The notes: generated from the letters alone by a model not told the origin. DNA of 64,000 nt from Peptoniphilus raoultii (GCF_900099555.1 NZ_FMWM01000002.1:816018-880017); one strand, 5' to 3'; numbered from the stretch's first letter, positions 33,255-43,805 are shown. A program made the numbers and translations.

Positions 33255-34486
33255 AAAGTGGTTACCTTTACATAAAATATAAGGATATGGCAAAAATTTT
33301 TTATTTGCCCCTACATATCTATGAAGATGGAAAAATTTTAGACTATCACCATTTTTTCTATGTCTTAAAAAAGTCCATTGAAGAATTAAATCCAGTAAAA
33401 AATACGCAAGTTATTTTATTTCTGTCAGCCAAAGATTTTGTTCATATTAATTATAAGGTTCCTAAACTTGATAGGGAAGATCTTGATAATTTTCTTTCCT
33501 TTGACTTAGAGGATTATAAGGACATAAAAATTGATGACTATAAAATAGAATATGATTTAAAAACCTTTGACAAGACCTATGACCTTTCCATAACTTTAAT
33601 TCCAAAAGTAATTTATGAGAGATTTGTGGAAATTTTTAAAAAATATAACTTAAACCTTTTAAAGATTTTCCCCTGCTCAAAAATTTTAAAAGATGATGGA
33701 TTTTATCTTTTCATTGACTTGAATTCCATAAATTTTGCAGAATTACGAGGAGGGCTTATAAAAAAAGATAAGTATATTTTTTTGAAAGACCTTAAAAATC
33801 TCTATAAGGACAATAAACTTGAAGGAGAAAATGTGGCAAATATTTTAAGGGGCAAATATGACATAATGAAAGAAGAAATTGATGAGGATCTTTCCCTAAG
33901 ATATTTTAATATTCTTTCAAACTATTCAAGGGAAATAGCATCATTTGCTGGCGACAGACCCTTAATATTTACAGGTCTTCTTGGAGATAGTATAATAAAT
34001 AAGAATTTGGGACCAGAGAGGAAAAGTTTTATTGATTCTTTTGAACTTTTTAAAGAATTTTTATATGAGGAAAAGAAAAAGAAAAAGTATAGGATTTTTC
34101 CCCTTGCTCTTGGCGGAATTTTTATAATTCTTCTTGCTGCCAATCTTTTGTATTCTAAAAGTCTTGACCAAAAAATTGAGAAACTTGAAAAGATAAAGCT
34201 TGAAAATGCTAAAGAAGATGACGTAAAGATTGACACTTCACTTTCATCAGATAGGCACCAAGATGCAAATAAAAGATTTTTTGAAAAAATCGAAGCTATA
34301 CAGAAATTGGAAGATGAAAATATAATGTTTACTGACTATATTTATGGCGATAAGCAAATAATTGTCAGAGGCCTAACAAGAAGTGAAGAATTTTTAGATA
34401 AATTAAATAATTATGAGATAGTTAATAGAGAAGTTTTTATGGAAGATGGACTTTATAAATTTGAACTGAGAATAAAAGATGATTAA
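33230..34486 (+). CDS. PilM/PilN-like fused pilus assembly protein
   Basis: This 418-residue protein has a divergent actin-like N-terminal part with the pattern of PilM (DLDNFLSFDLEDYKDIKIDD, YDLSITLIPKVIYERFVEIF). A single membrane helix follows near residue 290 (IFPLALGGIFIILLAANLLY), and then a coiled coil and a small periplasm-type domain as in PilN. This is the layout of GspL or a PilM-PilN fusion. Assignment rests on topology and context, since sequence motifs are weak. The start overlaps the peptidase gene. An internal start at about 33,287 is also possible. Confidence 0.6.
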   Translation: MAFLYLYLKSGYLYIKYKDMAKIFYLPLHIYEDGKILDYHHFFYVLKKSIEELNPVKNTQVILFLSAKDFVHINYKVPKLDREDLDNFLSFDLEDYKDIKIDDYKIEYDLKTFDKTYDLSITLIPKVIYERFVEIFKKYNLNLLKIFPCSKILKDDGFYLFIDLNSINFAELRGGLIKKDKYIFLKDLKNLYKDNKLEGENVANILRGKYDIMKEEIDEDLSLRYFNILSNYSREIASFAGDRPLIFTGLLGDSIINKNLGPERKSFIDSFELFKEFLYEEKKKKKYRIFPLALGGIFIILLAANLLYSKSLDQKIEKLEKIKLENAKEDDVKIDTSLSSDRHQDANKRFFEKIEAIQKLEDENIMFTDYIYGDKQIIVRGLTRSEEFLDKLNNYEIVNREVFMEDGLYKFELRIKDD

Positions 34487-34518
34487 CTTTCTGTTTTTTA
34501 TATTTTAGGAGTGAGATT

Positions 34519-35520
34519 GTGGATATAGGTAAAATTTCCAATAGAGATTTGGAAAAATATGTTTTTAAAAATATACATGCAAATAGAAAAGAAGTTTTGT
34601 CGAAGGCATCTGTGGGATTTGACACAGCTCTTATGGATTTTGAAAATGATTTAATTGTTGTCAGCACTGATCCCATAACAGGAGCGGCAAAAAATATTGG
34701 CTATTTGGCCATAAATATTTCTGTAAATGACATTGCCTGTCAAGGTGCAGACCCAGTTGGGGTTTTACTATCAGTTTTACTGCCAGAAAATGCAGAAATT
34801 TATGATTTAGAACAAATTATGGAAGATGCTGATAGAGCATGCAAGGAAAATAATCTTGAAATAGTTGGAGGCCATACAGAAGTTACAGATGCTGTAAACA
34901 AAATAATTTTAACCACAACGGTGATTGCAAGAGCAAATATGGAAAAACTTCCCAAAACTTCTTCTGTTAAGGTAGGAGATTTAATAGTAATTTCAAAGGA
35001 CATTGGTCTTGAAGGCACATCAATTATTTTAGAAGATTTAGAAAATGGCTTTTTGAAAGATAAAAAAGATTCTTACAAAATTGACATTAAGGAACTTTCC
35101 GTTTTAGAAGAAGCAAGAATTGCAACTGATTATGGTGTAAAATATATGCACGACATAACAGAAGGCGGAGTTTTTGGGGCCCTTTGGGAATGTTCCAAGG
35201 CCTTAAATTTTGGTTTAATTGCAGAAAAAAATAAAATCCCCTATAGGGAAATAACAAAGATTTTGGCTGATGCCTATAATCTAAATATGTATAGATTAAT
35301 TTCATCAGGATCAATGCTTATGGTTTTTGATCCCAAGGATTTTGAAAAATTTGCAGAAAGATGTAAGAATGAAAATATTAAAGTTACAGCTATTGGACAT
35401 TTGACTAAAGATAAGGAGATTTTACTTGATGATAAGGGGACTTTAAAGGAAATTGCACAGCCTGCAAGTGATGAGCTTTACAAGGCCTTAAAATCAAAAA
35501 TAAGTGATAAAGAAAAATGA
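34519..35520 (+). CDS. AIR synthase-related protein (HypE/SelD/ThiL superfamily)
   Basis: The 333-residue protein starts at GTG behind TAGGAGTG. The fold is recognised from STDPITGAAKNIGYLAINIS and VNDIACQGADPVG, IVGGHTEVTDAVNK and MHDITEGGVFGALWE, all typical of PurM-like ATP-binding dimers. It is nearest to HypE-like or archaeal-type AIR synthase-related proteins, but it lacks the C-terminal cysteine of HypE and no hydrogenase genes are near, so the reaction is unknown. It overlaps the amidase start by four bases. Confidence 0.75.
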   Translation: MDIGKISNRDLEKYVFKNIHANRKEVLSKASVGFDTALMDFENDLIVVSTDPITGAAKNIGYLAINISVNDIACQGADPVGVLLSVLLPENAEIYDLEQIMEDADRACKENNLEIVGGHTEVTDAVNKIILTTTVIARANMEKLPKTSSVKVGDLIVISKDIGLEGTSIILEDLENGFLKDKKDSYKIDIKELSVLEEARIATDYGVKYMHDITEGGVFGALWECSKALNFGLIAEKNKIPYREITKILADAYNLNMYRLISSGSMLMVFDPKDFEKFAERCKNENIKVTAIGHLTKDKEILLDDKGTLKEIAQPASDELYKALKSKISDKEK

Positions 35521-36872
35521 AAAAAATATTATTAAGCCTAATTATTTTAAATATACTTTTAATAACAGCCTTTGCAAATTCATCTTCAACTTTTAAGGTA
35601 AAAATTCAAAATAAGGATGTCAGTGTAAAAACTGCAAAAGTCGAAGTTGATGGAGAAAATTATTCTAAAGAATTTTTACCTTTTATAAAAGATGGAAGAA
35701 CCTTTGTTGCAATAAGAGAAATTAGCGAAGGATTGGGAGCCAAGTGCGAATGGGATGGAGATAAGAAAAGCGTCCTAATTAAAATGGATGATAAGGAAAT
35801 AAAGATGAAAATTGATTCAACTGTAGTTTATATTAATGACGAAAGAAAAAAAGTTGATAAAAGCTCCCAGCCCAAACTTGTCCTCTATAAAAATCCTCGT
35901 CAGGAAACAAAAACTATGGTGCCCCTAAGATTTATTTCAGAAACTTTTGGCTATGACGTTTCTTGGGACAAGGACACAAATATGGTAAAAATTTCTACTA
36001 TAAAGGCAGAGGGAATTAGAGATGATTCAACTGATGAGAATACAAAAGATTCAAAAGAGGCAAAGAAATCGAGCAGTTCAAAAAATAATGGAAGCAAAAA
36101 ATCAGTTGAAAAGGACTATACAACAAATTCAATTGTAAAAAATGTCTTCCAATCTGTTGAAGAAGTAAGGGAAACAAAATCCTTTGAAAGTAAAATTTCA
36201 AAAGGGGGAAAGGAAGAAGCCTACAAAGCTGTAGGACTTAACATCGATGATTTTAAGGAAGAGGAAAGAGTTATAAAGAAAAAAATTGTGGCAGATGGAA
36301 AGATAAAAATCGTCATAGATCCTGGTCATGGAGGCAAAGATCGGGGAGCAACGGCTTGTGATAATGAAACTTATGAAAAGGACTATGTGCTTGAAGTTGC
36401 AACTAAACTCTATGACAAAATGCAAAATACTCCCTATGAAATTTTAATCACGAGATCAAGAGATGAATTTATAAAACTTCAAGATAGGGCTAGTCTTTCA
36501 AATGAAAATAATGCCCACCTATTTTTATCAATTCACTTCAATTCAGCTCCAAATAAAGATGCCAATGGCATTGAAGTCCTCTATGCTTCTGAAAAAAATG
36601 TAAAAATAAAAACAGTTGAACAAAAATACTTTGCCAAAGAAATTTTAGATGCCTTGATAGAAGAAACAGGAGCAGTAAATAGGGGAATAAAAAATAGAAC
36701 AAATTTAATAGTTTTAAATAAGACAAAAAATGTTTCAGCCCTAGCAGAACTTGGATTTATTTCAAATGAAGAAGAACTTGAAAAGATTAAAAGTGATGAG
36801 TATATTGATAAATTAGTAGAAGGTTTATATAAGGGTATAAATTCTTATATTGATAAATATGTAGAAGAATAA
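35517..36872 (+). CDS. N-acetylmuramoyl-L-alanine amidase with copper-amine-oxidase-like N domain
   Basis: A signal peptide (KKILLSLIILNILLITAFAN) is followed by a stalk-type copper amine oxidase N-terminal domain (FLPFIKDGRTFVAIREISEG, VPLRFISETFGYDVSWD). A charged serine/lysine linker comes next, then an Amidase_3 domain. The zinc ligands are in VIDPGHGGKDRGA, YEKDYVLEV and LSIHFNSAP, and the catalytic Glu is in LAELGFISN. It cleaves peptides from peptidoglycan outside the cell. It overlaps the preceding gene by four bases, and rph follows after ten. Confidence 0.9.
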   Translation: MKKILLSLIILNILLITAFANSSSTFKVKIQNKDVSVKTAKVEVDGENYSKEFLPFIKDGRTFVAIREISEGLGAKCEWDGDKKSVLIKMDDKEIKMKIDSTVVYINDERKKVDKSSQPKLVLYKNPRQETKTMVPLRFISETFGYDVSWDKDTNMVKISTIKAEGIRDDSTDENTKDSKEAKKSSSSKNNGSKKSVEKDYTTNSIVKNVFQSVEEVRETKSFESKISKGGKEEAYKAVGLNIDDFKEEERVIKKKIVADGKIKIVIDPGHGGKDRGATACDNETYEKDYVLEVATKLYDKMQNTPYEILITRSRDEFIKLQDRASLSNENNAHLFLSIHFNSAPNKDANGIEVLYASEKNVKIKTVEQKYFAKEILDALIEETGAVNRGIKNRTNLIVLNKTKNVSALAELGFISNEEELEKIKSDEYIDKLVEGLYKGINSYIDKYVEE

Positions 36873-36882
36873 GTAGGTAATA

Positions 36883-37620
36883 ATGAGAGAAGATAGACAA
36901 AATAGTGAAATTAGACAGATAAAAATGACTCCTAATTTCACACCAAATGCTGACGGATCAGTTTTAATTGAATGTGGCATGACAAAAGTAATTTGTACGG
37001 CAACAATTGAAGATAAGGTGCCAAGATTTTTAAAGGGGAAGGAAATGGGATGGATTTCTGCAGAATATTCCATGCTACCAGCTTCAACAGTAATAAGAAA
37101 AGTTAGAGATATTTCAAAGGGAAAAATTGACGGACGAAATCAGGAAATTCAAAGATTAATTGGCAGATCCCTAAGAACATGTATTGATTTAAAAATTCTT
37201 GGAGAAAAAACAATTTGGCTTGACTGTGATGTTATTAATGCAGATGGGGGCACGAGGACAACATCAATAAATGGATCATTTATTGCCCTTGAACTAGCAA
37301 TTAAAAAAGCCCTTGCCGATGGAAAACTTGAAAATAATCCTTTGATATCAAAAGTTGGAGCTATTAGCGTAGGCAAGGTAAATGGCATAAGACTTTGCGA
37401 TTTAGATTATAAAGAAGATTCTAAGGCGGATGTTGACCTAAATATTGTAATGAATCAAAAATTTGAAATTGTGGAAATTCAAGGCACATCAGAAAGAGAT
37501 ACTTTCACAAGTGAAGAACTTTTTGAATTTTTAGATTTTGCAAAAATTGGTATTGAAGATATTTTTAAATATATGGAAATTTTGGAGAAATATTATGAGA
37601 TTAATTTTATCAACGGATAA
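36883..37620 (+). CDS. rph: Ribonuclease PH
   Basis: The 245-residue phosphorolytic exonuclease trims tRNA 3' ends. It has MREDRQNSEIRQIKMTPNFT at the N-terminus, SMLPASTVIRKVRD, GRNQEIQRLIGRSLRTC, DADGG-like NADGGTRTTSINGSF and the final GTSERDTFTSEEL, as in standard RNase PH. It starts at ATG behind TAGGTAA. Its end overlaps rdgB by 26 bases, the usual rph-rdgB pairing in Firmicutes. Confidence 0.96.
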   Translation: MREDRQNSEIRQIKMTPNFTPNADGSVLIECGMTKVICTATIEDKVPRFLKGKEMGWISAEYSMLPASTVIRKVRDISKGKIDGRNQEIQRLIGRSLRTCIDLKILGEKTIWLDCDVINADGGTRTTSINGSFIALELAIKKALADGKLENNPLISKVGAISVGKVNGIRLCDLDYKEDSKADVDLNIVMNQKFEIVEIQGTSERDTFTSEELFEFLDFAKIGIEDIFKYMEILEKYYEINFING

Positions 37621-38182
37621 TGAAAATAAAGTTAGGGAAATAATAGACCTTTTGGAAGGCACAGGCCTTGAAATTTTGTCAAAAAAAGAAGCAGGTCTTG
37701 GAGAAATTGATGTCATTGAAGACAAAGATACTTTAGAAGGAAATGCCTCCTTAAAAGCTATGGCTTTGGCAGAAAAAACTGATGATTTAATTTTGGCAGA
37801 CGATACAGGACTTTTTGTTGAGGCCTTAGGAGGAGAACCTGGAGTAAAATCTGCAAGATATGCAGGAGACCATGACGAGAAAAAAAACAGGGCAAAACTT
37901 TTGAAAAATCTCAAAGGAGAAAAAAATAGGTCAGCATACTTTAAAACAGCACTTGCCCTTGTAGATAAAAATAAAAGAGTAAAATTTTTGGAGGGCATAT
38001 GTCAAGGCGAAATAGCCGAGGAAGAAAAGGGAAATGAGGGATTCGGTTACGACCCAATTTTTATTCCAAAGGGTTTTAAAAAGTCATTTGGTCAAATGAC
38101 AGAAGAAGAAAAAAACGCCCTAAGTCACAGAGGAAGAGCTTTACAAAAACTAAAAGAATATTTTACTAATAATAAATATTAA
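37595..38182 (+). CDS. rdgB: Non-canonical purine NTP pyrophosphatase (ITPase)
   Basis: ATG 37,595 follows TTGGAGA and gives 195 residues. The earlier open frame is not homologous. The enzyme removes ITP and XTP from the nucleotide pool. Family motifs are STDNENKVREI, LADDTGLFVEALGGEPGVKS, SARYAG, GFGYDPIFIPKG and the final LSHRGRAL. It is the last gene before the tRNA-His gene. Confidence 0.95.
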   Translation: MRLILSTDNENKVREIIDLLEGTGLEILSKKEAGLGEIDVIEDKDTLEGNASLKAMALAEKTDDLILADDTGLFVEALGGEPGVKSARYAGDHDEKKNRAKLLKNLKGEKNRSAYFKTALALVDKNKRVKFLEGICQGEIAEEEKGNEGFGYDPIFIPKGFKKSFGQMTEEEKNALSHRGRALQKLKEYFTNNKY

Positions 38183-38211
38183 TTGACAAAAAACTGAAGC
38201 CTTGCTATAAT
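38183..38211 (+). promoter_or_regulatory. Consensus promoter of tRNA-His
   Basis: TTGACA (38,183-38,188), a 17-base spacer and TATAAT (38,206-38,211) with an extended TGC form a perfect sigma-A promoter, 13 bases before the tRNA. Confidence 0.9.
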
Positions 38212-38223
38212 TAATAAAGATGT

Positions 38224-38301
38224 GGTGGGTATGGCCTAGCTGGTTAAGGCGTCAGATTGTGGTCCTGAAGATCGTGGGTTCGATTCCCACTATCCACCCC
38301 A
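38224..38301 (+). tRNA. tRNA-His (GTG)
   Basis: Acceptor GTGGGTA pairs with TATCCAC. The extra G(-1) at 38,224 faces discriminator C, the hallmark of histidine tRNAs. Anticodon loop TTGTGGT gives GTG. The CCA end is encoded. Confidence 0.95.
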
Positions 38302-38305
38302 TAAA

Positions 38306-38336
38306 AAAGCGTTGGTTTCCAGCGCTTTATTTTTTT
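38306..38336 (+). terminator. Terminator of tRNA-His
   Basis: Ten-base arms AAAGCGTTGG and CCAGCGCTTT pair with one wobble around a three-T loop and run into seven T's. Confidence 0.85.
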
Positions 38337-38401
38337 ACCCTAAAATAATTGAATTTTTTATTTTCCATTAGGCAAAGGATTTTGATAATTCAAGCTTTTA
38401 T

Positions 38402-38430
38402 TTGACAAAAGATGTCATTAATCATATACT
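38402..38430 (+). promoter_or_regulatory. Promoter of asnS
   Basis: TTGACA (38,402-38,407) and TATACT (38,425-38,430) have a 17-base spacer. The asnS start is 32 bases downstream. No T-box features were found in the leader. Confidence 0.75.
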
Positions 38431-38461
38431 AAAATATCATAAGAATTATTTTGGAGGGGCT

Positions 38462-39847
38462 ATGATTACTATAAGAGAAGTATTTAAAAATACTGAAAAA
38501 TTTATTAATAAAGATATAGAGATTTGTGGATGGATTAAAACTAATAGGGCATCAAAAAATTTTGGTTTTATTGAACTTACTGATGGAACTATTTTTAATT
38601 CTCTTCAAATCGTATACGGGAAGGAGCTTCAAAATTTTTCTTTAATTGAAAAATATTCTTTAAGCTCTTCTATTTTAGTTAAGGGAAAACTTGTTGAATC
38701 ACCTGGTGCAAATCAAAGTTTTGAAATGCAGGCACAGGAAGTAATTCTTCTCTCAGCTGCCGATAATACTTACCCTCTTCAAAAGAAGAGACACACCATG
38801 GAATATTTAAGGACGATTTCTCACCTTCGCCCAAGGGCAAATGCTTTTAATGCTGTTTTTAGAGTAAGGTCAATAATTGCCTTTGCAATTCACAAATTTT
38901 TTCAAGAAAGGGGCTTTGTTTATTTCCATGCTCCTATTATTACATCATCTGATGCTGAAGGTGCAGGAGAAATGTTTAAAGTAACAAATCTTCCCCTTAA
39001 TGATATTCCTAAAAATGATGAAGGGAAAATTGATTATAAGAAAGATTTCTTTGGCAAAAAAGCAAATTTAACTGTATCTGGTCAGCTTGAAGCTGAAGCC
39101 TTTGCCATGGCCTTTAGAAATATTTACACCTTTGGACCTACTTTCAGGGCAGAAAATTCTAACACCCCAAGGCATGCTGCCGAATTTTGGATGATTGAAC
39201 CTGAAATGGCCTTTGCAGATTTAAATGTAAATATGGATGTTGCTGAAGACATGCTAAAATATATTATTAAATATACAATGGAAAACGCCAAGGAAGAAAT
39301 GGAATTTTTTAATAAATTTATAGACAAGGGTCTTATTGATAGGCTAAATAATATTGTAAATAATGAATTTGCAAGAATTACTTATACAAAGGCGATTGAA
39401 ATTTTGGAAAAGGCTGACAAGGAATTTAAGTATCCTGTTTCTTGGGGTATTGACCTTCAGACAGAACATGAAAGGTATATTACTGAAGAAGTTTATAAAA
39501 AACCAGTTTTTGTCACTGACTATCCAAAGGAAATTAAGGCCTTTTACATGTATGAAAATGAAGACAAAAAAACTGTTGCTGCCATGGATTTATTAGTTCC
39601 TGGAGTTGGTGAAATTATTGGCGGCTCTCAAAGGGAACACAGAATTGAAATATTAGAAGAAAAAATGAAAAATCTAAATATGGATATGAATGAATATGAA
39701 TGGTATTTAGATTTAAGAAGATATGGTTCTTGTGTTCATTCAGGTTACGGTCTGGGATTTGAAAGAGCTGTAATGTATATTACAGGAATGAAGAATATTA
39801 GAGACGTTATACCTTTCCCAAGAACTGCAGGTTCTTGTGACTTTTGA
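38462..39847 (+). CDS. asnS: Asparaginyl-tRNA synthetase
   Basis: ATG 38,462 behind TTGGAGG gives 461 residues, the normal length. The N-terminal OB-fold binds the anticodon ([20 protein letters not shown]). The class II catalytic core has motif 2 ([20 protein letters not shown]) and motif 3 ([15 protein letters not shown]). It charges tRNA-Asn directly. The open frame reaches 38,402, but that part overlaps the promoter and is not homologous. It is followed after 25 bases by leuS. Confidence 0.96.
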   Translation: MITIREVFKNTEKFINKDIEICGWIKTNRASKNFGFIELTDGTIFNSLQIVYGKELQNFSLIEKYSLSSSILVKGKLVESPGANQSFEMQAQEVILLSAADNTYPLQKKRHTMEYLRTISHLRPRANAFNAVFRVRSIIAFAIHKFFQERGFVYFHAPIITSSDAEGAGEMFKVTNLPLNDIPKNDEGKIDYKKDFFGKKANLTVSGQLEAEAFAMAFRNIYTFGPTFRAENSNTPRHAAEFWMIEPEMAFADLNVNMDVAEDMLKYIIKYTMENAKEEMEFFNKFIDKGLIDRLNNIVNNEFARITYTKAIEILEKADKEFKYPVSWGIDLQTEHERYITEEVYKKPVFVTDYPKEIKAFYMYENEDKKTVAAMDLLVPGVGEIIGGSQREHRIEILEEKMKNLNMDMNEYEWYLDLRRYGSCVHSGYGLGFERAVMYITGMKNIRDVIPFPRTAGSCDF

Positions 39848-39872
39848 GATTTCAAATATTTAAGGAGTTAGT

Positions 39873-42284
39873 ATGAGAGAATATAATCCTAAAGACATAG
39901 AAAAAAAATGGCAAGATTATTGGGACGAACACGAAACTTATGTTTCAAAAAATGATGATGACAGAGAAAAAATCTATCTATTAGTAGAATTTCCTTATCC
40001 ATCTGGTCAAGGTCTTCATGTTGGACATCCAAGACCTTACACTGCCCTTGATATAGTGGCAAGGAAAAGAAGGTACGAGGGTTACAATGTCTTATTTCCT
40101 ATGGGATGGGATGCCTTTGGTCTTCCAACAGAAAATTTTGCAATAAAAAATAAAATTCATCCAGCTATTGTTACAAAAAATAATATAAAACATTTTAAGG
40201 ATCAATTAAAGTCAATTGGATTTTCCTTTGACTGGTCAAGGGAAATTAATACAACCGATTCTTCCTACTATAAGTGGACTCAATGGATATTTTTACAATT
40301 ATTTAAACATGGCCTTGCCTACAAGAAAAAAATGCCCATAAATTGGTGCCCATCTTGTAAGGTTGGTCTTGCTAATGAAGAAGTAATTGGAGGCCACTGC
40401 GAAAGATGCGGTGAAAGTGTTGTAAGACGAGTTAAAAGTCAATGGATGCTAAAAATAACTGCCTATGCCGATAGGTTAATTGACGATTTAGATGACCTTG
40501 ATTTTATTGAAAGGGTAAAAATTCAGCAAAAAAATTGGATTGGTAAAAGTAGAGGGGCAAGTGTTTTATTTAAACTAGAAGATAGTGACGAAAAAATTGA
40601 AGTCTTTACAACAAGACCTGACACCATTTTTGGAGCTACTTACATGGTAATTGCTCCTGAACATCCAATAATTGAGAAATATAAGGATAGGATTGAAAAC
40701 TTAGATGAGATAAATGCTTATAAAGAAGAAGTTGCAAAGAAATCAGACTTTGAAAGAACTGAACTTGTAAAAGAAAAAACAGGTGTTGAAGTAAAGGGTC
40801 TTAAGGTTATTAATCCAATTACAAATAAAGAAATTCCACTTTGGATTTCAGATTATGTTTTAATGGGATATGGAACAGGAGCAATAATGGCGGTTCCTGC
40901 TCATGACCAAAGAGATTATGAATTTGCTAAGAAATTCGGTCTTGAAATGACCCGAGTTATTAAGGGCGGAGATATTTCAAAAGAAGCCTATATAGATACT
41001 TCGAGTGGAGAGATGGTAAATTCAGGATTTTTAAATGGACTTGAAGTAAAAGAAGCCATTCATAAAATGATTGAATATTTAGAAGAAAATAATCTTGGAA
41101 AAGAAAAGACAAATTATAAATTAAGGGACTGGGTATTTTCAAGACAAAGATATTGGGGAGAACCAATACCAATTGTTGAATGCCCAAAGTGTGGATATGT
41201 GCCTTTAGATGAAAAAGATTTGCCTCTTCTTCTTCCAGAAGTAGAAAATTATGAGCCGACAGGGGACGGAGAATCACCACTTTCTAATATTGAAGAATTT
41301 GTAAACACAACTTGTCCAAAGTGTGGTGGTTCAGCTCACAGAGAAACAGATACAATGCCTCAATGGGCAGGATCATCCTGGTACTATTTAAGATATGCTG
41401 ATCCCCATAATGATAATGCCCTTGCATCAAAAGAAGCCTTAAATTATTGGACACCAGTTGATTGGTATAATGGTGGAATGGAACATACAACCCTTCATCT
41501 ATTATATTCAAGATTTTGGCATAAATTTTTATATGACCTTGGCATTGTGCCAACAAAAGAACCCTATCAAAAGAGAACTTCTCACGGCATGATTCTTGGA
41601 GAAAATGGCGAAAAAATGTCTAAGTCCAGGGGAAATGTTATAAATCCTGATGACATTGTTAGAGATTATGGAGCAGACACTTTAAGATGCTATGAAATGT
41701 TCATAGGGGATTTTGAAAAACCTGTGCCTTGGAGTGAACAAGGAGTTAGAGGCTGCAGAAGATTTTTGGAAAGAGTTTGGAATTTAAGCGAACTTGTTAA
41801 AGATGGAGATTTTTACTCAAAAGAATTAGAAAAATCAATTCACAAGACCATAAAAAAAGTTTCCTATGACTATGAAAATTTAAAAGCAAATACTGCAATT
41901 GCTGCTCTTATGACCCTTTTAAATGAATTTAATCAAGCCGGAAAAATTACAAAAGAAGATTTAAGAACTTATTTAATGCTTTTAAATCCAGTTGCTCCTC
42001 ATATTACTGAAGAGCTTTGGGAAGTAAATGAACTTGGTGGTCATTTAAATGAAAAGTCTTGGCCCGTTTATAGTGAAGACAAAACTATTGACGATGTAAT
42101 AGAACTTCCAGTACAATTTAACGGCAAAGTTAGATTTACAATTGAAGTAGCAAGAGATGCAGTTAAAGATGAAGTTAATAAAATAGCCATGGAAAATGAA
42201 GCTTATGGAAAAAATGTAGAAGGCAAAAAAATTGTTAAAGAAATTTATGTTCCCGGCAAAATTTATAATATAGTTGTCAAATAA
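39873..42284 (+). CDS. leuS: Leucyl-tRNA synthetase
   Basis: The 803-residue class I synthetase has the HIGH-type motif [12 protein letters not shown] (near residue 48), a zinc-like [18 protein letters not shown] insert, the CP1 editing domain with [20 protein letters not shown], and the [14 protein letters not shown] motif in its second half. The anticodon-binding helical domain and a short C-terminal domain follow. It starts at ATG behind AAGGAGTT. It charges both tRNA-Leu species encoded upstream. Confidence 0.97.
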   Translation: MREYNPKDIEKKWQDYWDEHETYVSKNDDDREKIYLLVEFPYPSGQGLHVGHPRPYTALDIVARKRRYEGYNVLFPMGWDAFGLPTENFAIKNKIHPAIVTKNNIKHFKDQLKSIGFSFDWSREINTTDSSYYKWTQWIFLQLFKHGLAYKKKMPINWCPSCKVGLANEEVIGGHCERCGESVVRRVKSQWMLKITAYADRLIDDLDDLDFIERVKIQQKNWIGKSRGASVLFKLEDSDEKIEVFTTRPDTIFGATYMVIAPEHPIIEKYKDRIENLDEINAYKEEVAKKSDFERTELVKEKTGVEVKGLKVINPITNKEIPLWISDYVLMGYGTGAIMAVPAHDQRDYEFAKKFGLEMTRVIKGGDISKEAYIDTSSGEMVNSGFLNGLEVKEAIHKMIEYLEENNLGKEKTNYKLRDWVFSRQRYWGEPIPIVECPKCGYVPLDEKDLPLLLPEVENYEPTGDGESPLSNIEEFVNTTCPKCGGSAHRETDTMPQWAGSSWYYLRYADPHNDNALASKEALNYWTPVDWYNGGMEHTTLHLLYSRFWHKFLYDLGIVPTKEPYQKRTSHGMILGENGEKMSKSRGNVINPDDIVRDYGADTLRCYEMFIGDFEKPVPWSEQGVRGCRRFLERVWNLSELVKDGDFYSKELEKSIHKTIKKVSYDYENLKANTAIAALMTLLNEFNQAGKITKEDLRTYLMLLNPVAPHITEELWEVNELGGHLNEKSWPVYSEDKTIDDVIELPVQFNGKVRFTIEVARDAVKDEVNKIAMENEAYGKNVEGKKIVKEIYVPGKIYNIVVK

Positions 42285-42293
42285 GGAGTTTAT

Positions 42294-43169
42294 ATGAAAA
42301 GTATGACAGGATATGGACTTGGTGAGGCTGAAAGCGAAAGTTATCAGGTCAAAATAGAAATGAGATCAGTCAACAATAGGTACTGCGATATTAATTTGAG
42401 AAATCCCGTCTTACTTTTTCCTATTGAAGACAAGATAAAAAAGGCTATTAAAGAAAAAGTAAAAAGAGGAAAGATTGACGTATTTATAAAACTTAAGTCT
42501 TTAAATTCTTCAAACTATTCCTTGGCACTTGACTTAAATCTTGCAAGAAATTATTATGAGGCGGCAGGAGAAATTTCAGATGCTTTAAATCTTGAAAATT
42601 CTCTTTCCGTCAAAGATTTAATGACTATGCCGGGAGTTGTTAGCGAAAATGAAGAAGAAAAAACTACAGAGGAGCTTGAAAATTTACTTTTTGAAGTTTT
42701 AAATTCAGCTTTAAATTCCTTTATTTATGCAAGAGTAAGAGAAGGAGAATCTATAAAAGAAGATTTCAAGGGAAAATTAAAAAATATAGAAAGTATTCTA
42801 AAAAAAATTGAAAGCCTTGCTCCTCAGTCTCTTGTAGAAAATGAAGAAAAATTAAAGGAAAGAGTTTCAAAATATTTAGATGCATCTGAAATTGAAAGGC
42901 AGAGAATTGCAACTGAATGTTTTTTAATTATTGACAAATTATCAATTGATGAAGAAATTACAAGGCTAAAAATTCATTTAAAATCTTTTTGGGATTTAAT
43001 TGAAGAAGAGGGCAGCCTTGGCAGAAAAATGGACTTTTTGATCCAAGAGATGAATAGAGAAGTAAATACAATTGGATCAAAGGCAAATAATATAAACATT
43101 ATTAATGATGTGGTTGCAATTAAGGCTGAAATTGAAAGAATAAGAGAACAAGCCCAAAATATTGAGTAA
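42294..43169 (+). CDS. yicC: YicC-family endoribonuclease-like protein
   Basis: The 291-residue protein begins MKSMTGYGLGEAES, contains EMRSVNNRYCDINLR and ends DFLIQEMNREVNTIGSKAND-like (KANNINIINDVVAIKAEIER), all typical of YicC/YloC. Relatives have been shown to act as endoribonucleases in RNA turnover. It stands directly before gmk and rpoZ, the standard Firmicute order. It starts ten bases after leuS behind AAGGAGTT. Confidence 0.93.
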   Translation: MKSMTGYGLGEAESESYQVKIEMRSVNNRYCDINLRNPVLLFPIEDKIKKAIKEKVKRGKIDVFIKLKSLNSSNYSLALDLNLARNYYEAAGEISDALNLENSLSVKDLMTMPGVVSENEEEKTTEELENLLFEVLNSALNSFIYARVREGESIKEDFKGKLKNIESILKKIESLAPQSLVENEEKLKERVSKYLDASEIERQRIATECFLIIDKLSIDEEITRLKIHLKSFWDLIEEEGSLGRKMDFLIQEMNREVNTIGSKANNINIINDVVAIKAEIERIREQAQNIE

Positions 43170-43189
43170 GAAATTTTGACGAGGTGGAA

Positions 43190-43804
43190 ATGAGCGCAGG
43201 ATTTTTATTAGTATTGTCTGGACCTTCAGGAAGTGGAAAAGGGACAGTAAGTGAAGCTATAATGAAAAAAAATAAGGAAATTGTCTATTCAACATCCGTT
43301 ACAACAAGAAGGTCGAGACCCGGAGAAGTGAGCGGCCAAAACTATTTTTTTGTTAGCAAAGAAGAGTTTGAAGAGATGGTAGAAAAAGATGAGCTTTTAG
43401 AGCATGCTTTTGTCCATACAAATTATTATGGAACTCCTAAAAAGTTTGTCTTTGACGAAATTGAAAAGGGAGAAATTGTACTTTTAGAAATTGATGTGCA
43501 GGGAGCCTTGCAGATTAAGAAAAAATATAAGGAAGCCATTTTTATATTTTTAATACCTCCAACTATGGAAGAATTAAAAAATAGGCTTATTAAAAGAGAT
43601 ACAGAAACTGAAGAGGAAATTAATACTAGGTATAAAAATGCCTTTAGGGAACTTAATTTTGTAGGAGAATATGACTATTTTGTTGTCAATGATAAAGTTG
43701 ATGAAGCGGTAACTGATATTGAGAATATTATTGCTGCTGAGAAACTTAGGGTAAAAAGACACAAAGATATTAAAAGCGAAGTCTTAAAAGAAAAGAGGAA
43801 TTAA
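43190..43804 (+). CDS. gmk: Guanylate kinase
   Basis: ATG 43,190 is chosen, since GAGGTGG (43,181-43,187) is its ribosome binding site. An in-frame GTG at 43,184 lies inside that site. The product of 204 residues converts GMP to GDP. Motifs are LSGPSGSGKGTVSEA (P-loop), STSVTTRRSRPGEVSGQNY and IDVQGALQIKKKY. It is followed by rpoZ after one base, so the two are co-expressed. Confidence 0.95.
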   Translation: MSAGFLLVLSGPSGSGKGTVSEAIMKKNKEIVYSTSVTTRRSRPGEVSGQNYFFVSKEEFEEMVEKDELLEHAFVHTNYYGTPKKFVFDEIEKGEIVLLEIDVQGALQIKKKYKEAIFIFLIPPTMEELKNRLIKRDTETEEEINTRYKNAFRELNFVGEYDYFVVNDKVDEAVTDIENIIAAEKLRVKRHKDIKSEVLKEKRN

Positions 43805-43805
43805 T

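Noticed and set aside
38337-38461. T-box riboswitch before asnS
   Set aside because: The leader is too short, and neither the T-box sequence nor a specifier loop or terminator was found. A plain TTGACA/TATACT promoter explains the region.
39363-39596. Alternative plus-strand frame inside asnS
   Set aside because: It overlaps the conserved synthetase core in another frame and encodes no recognisable protein.
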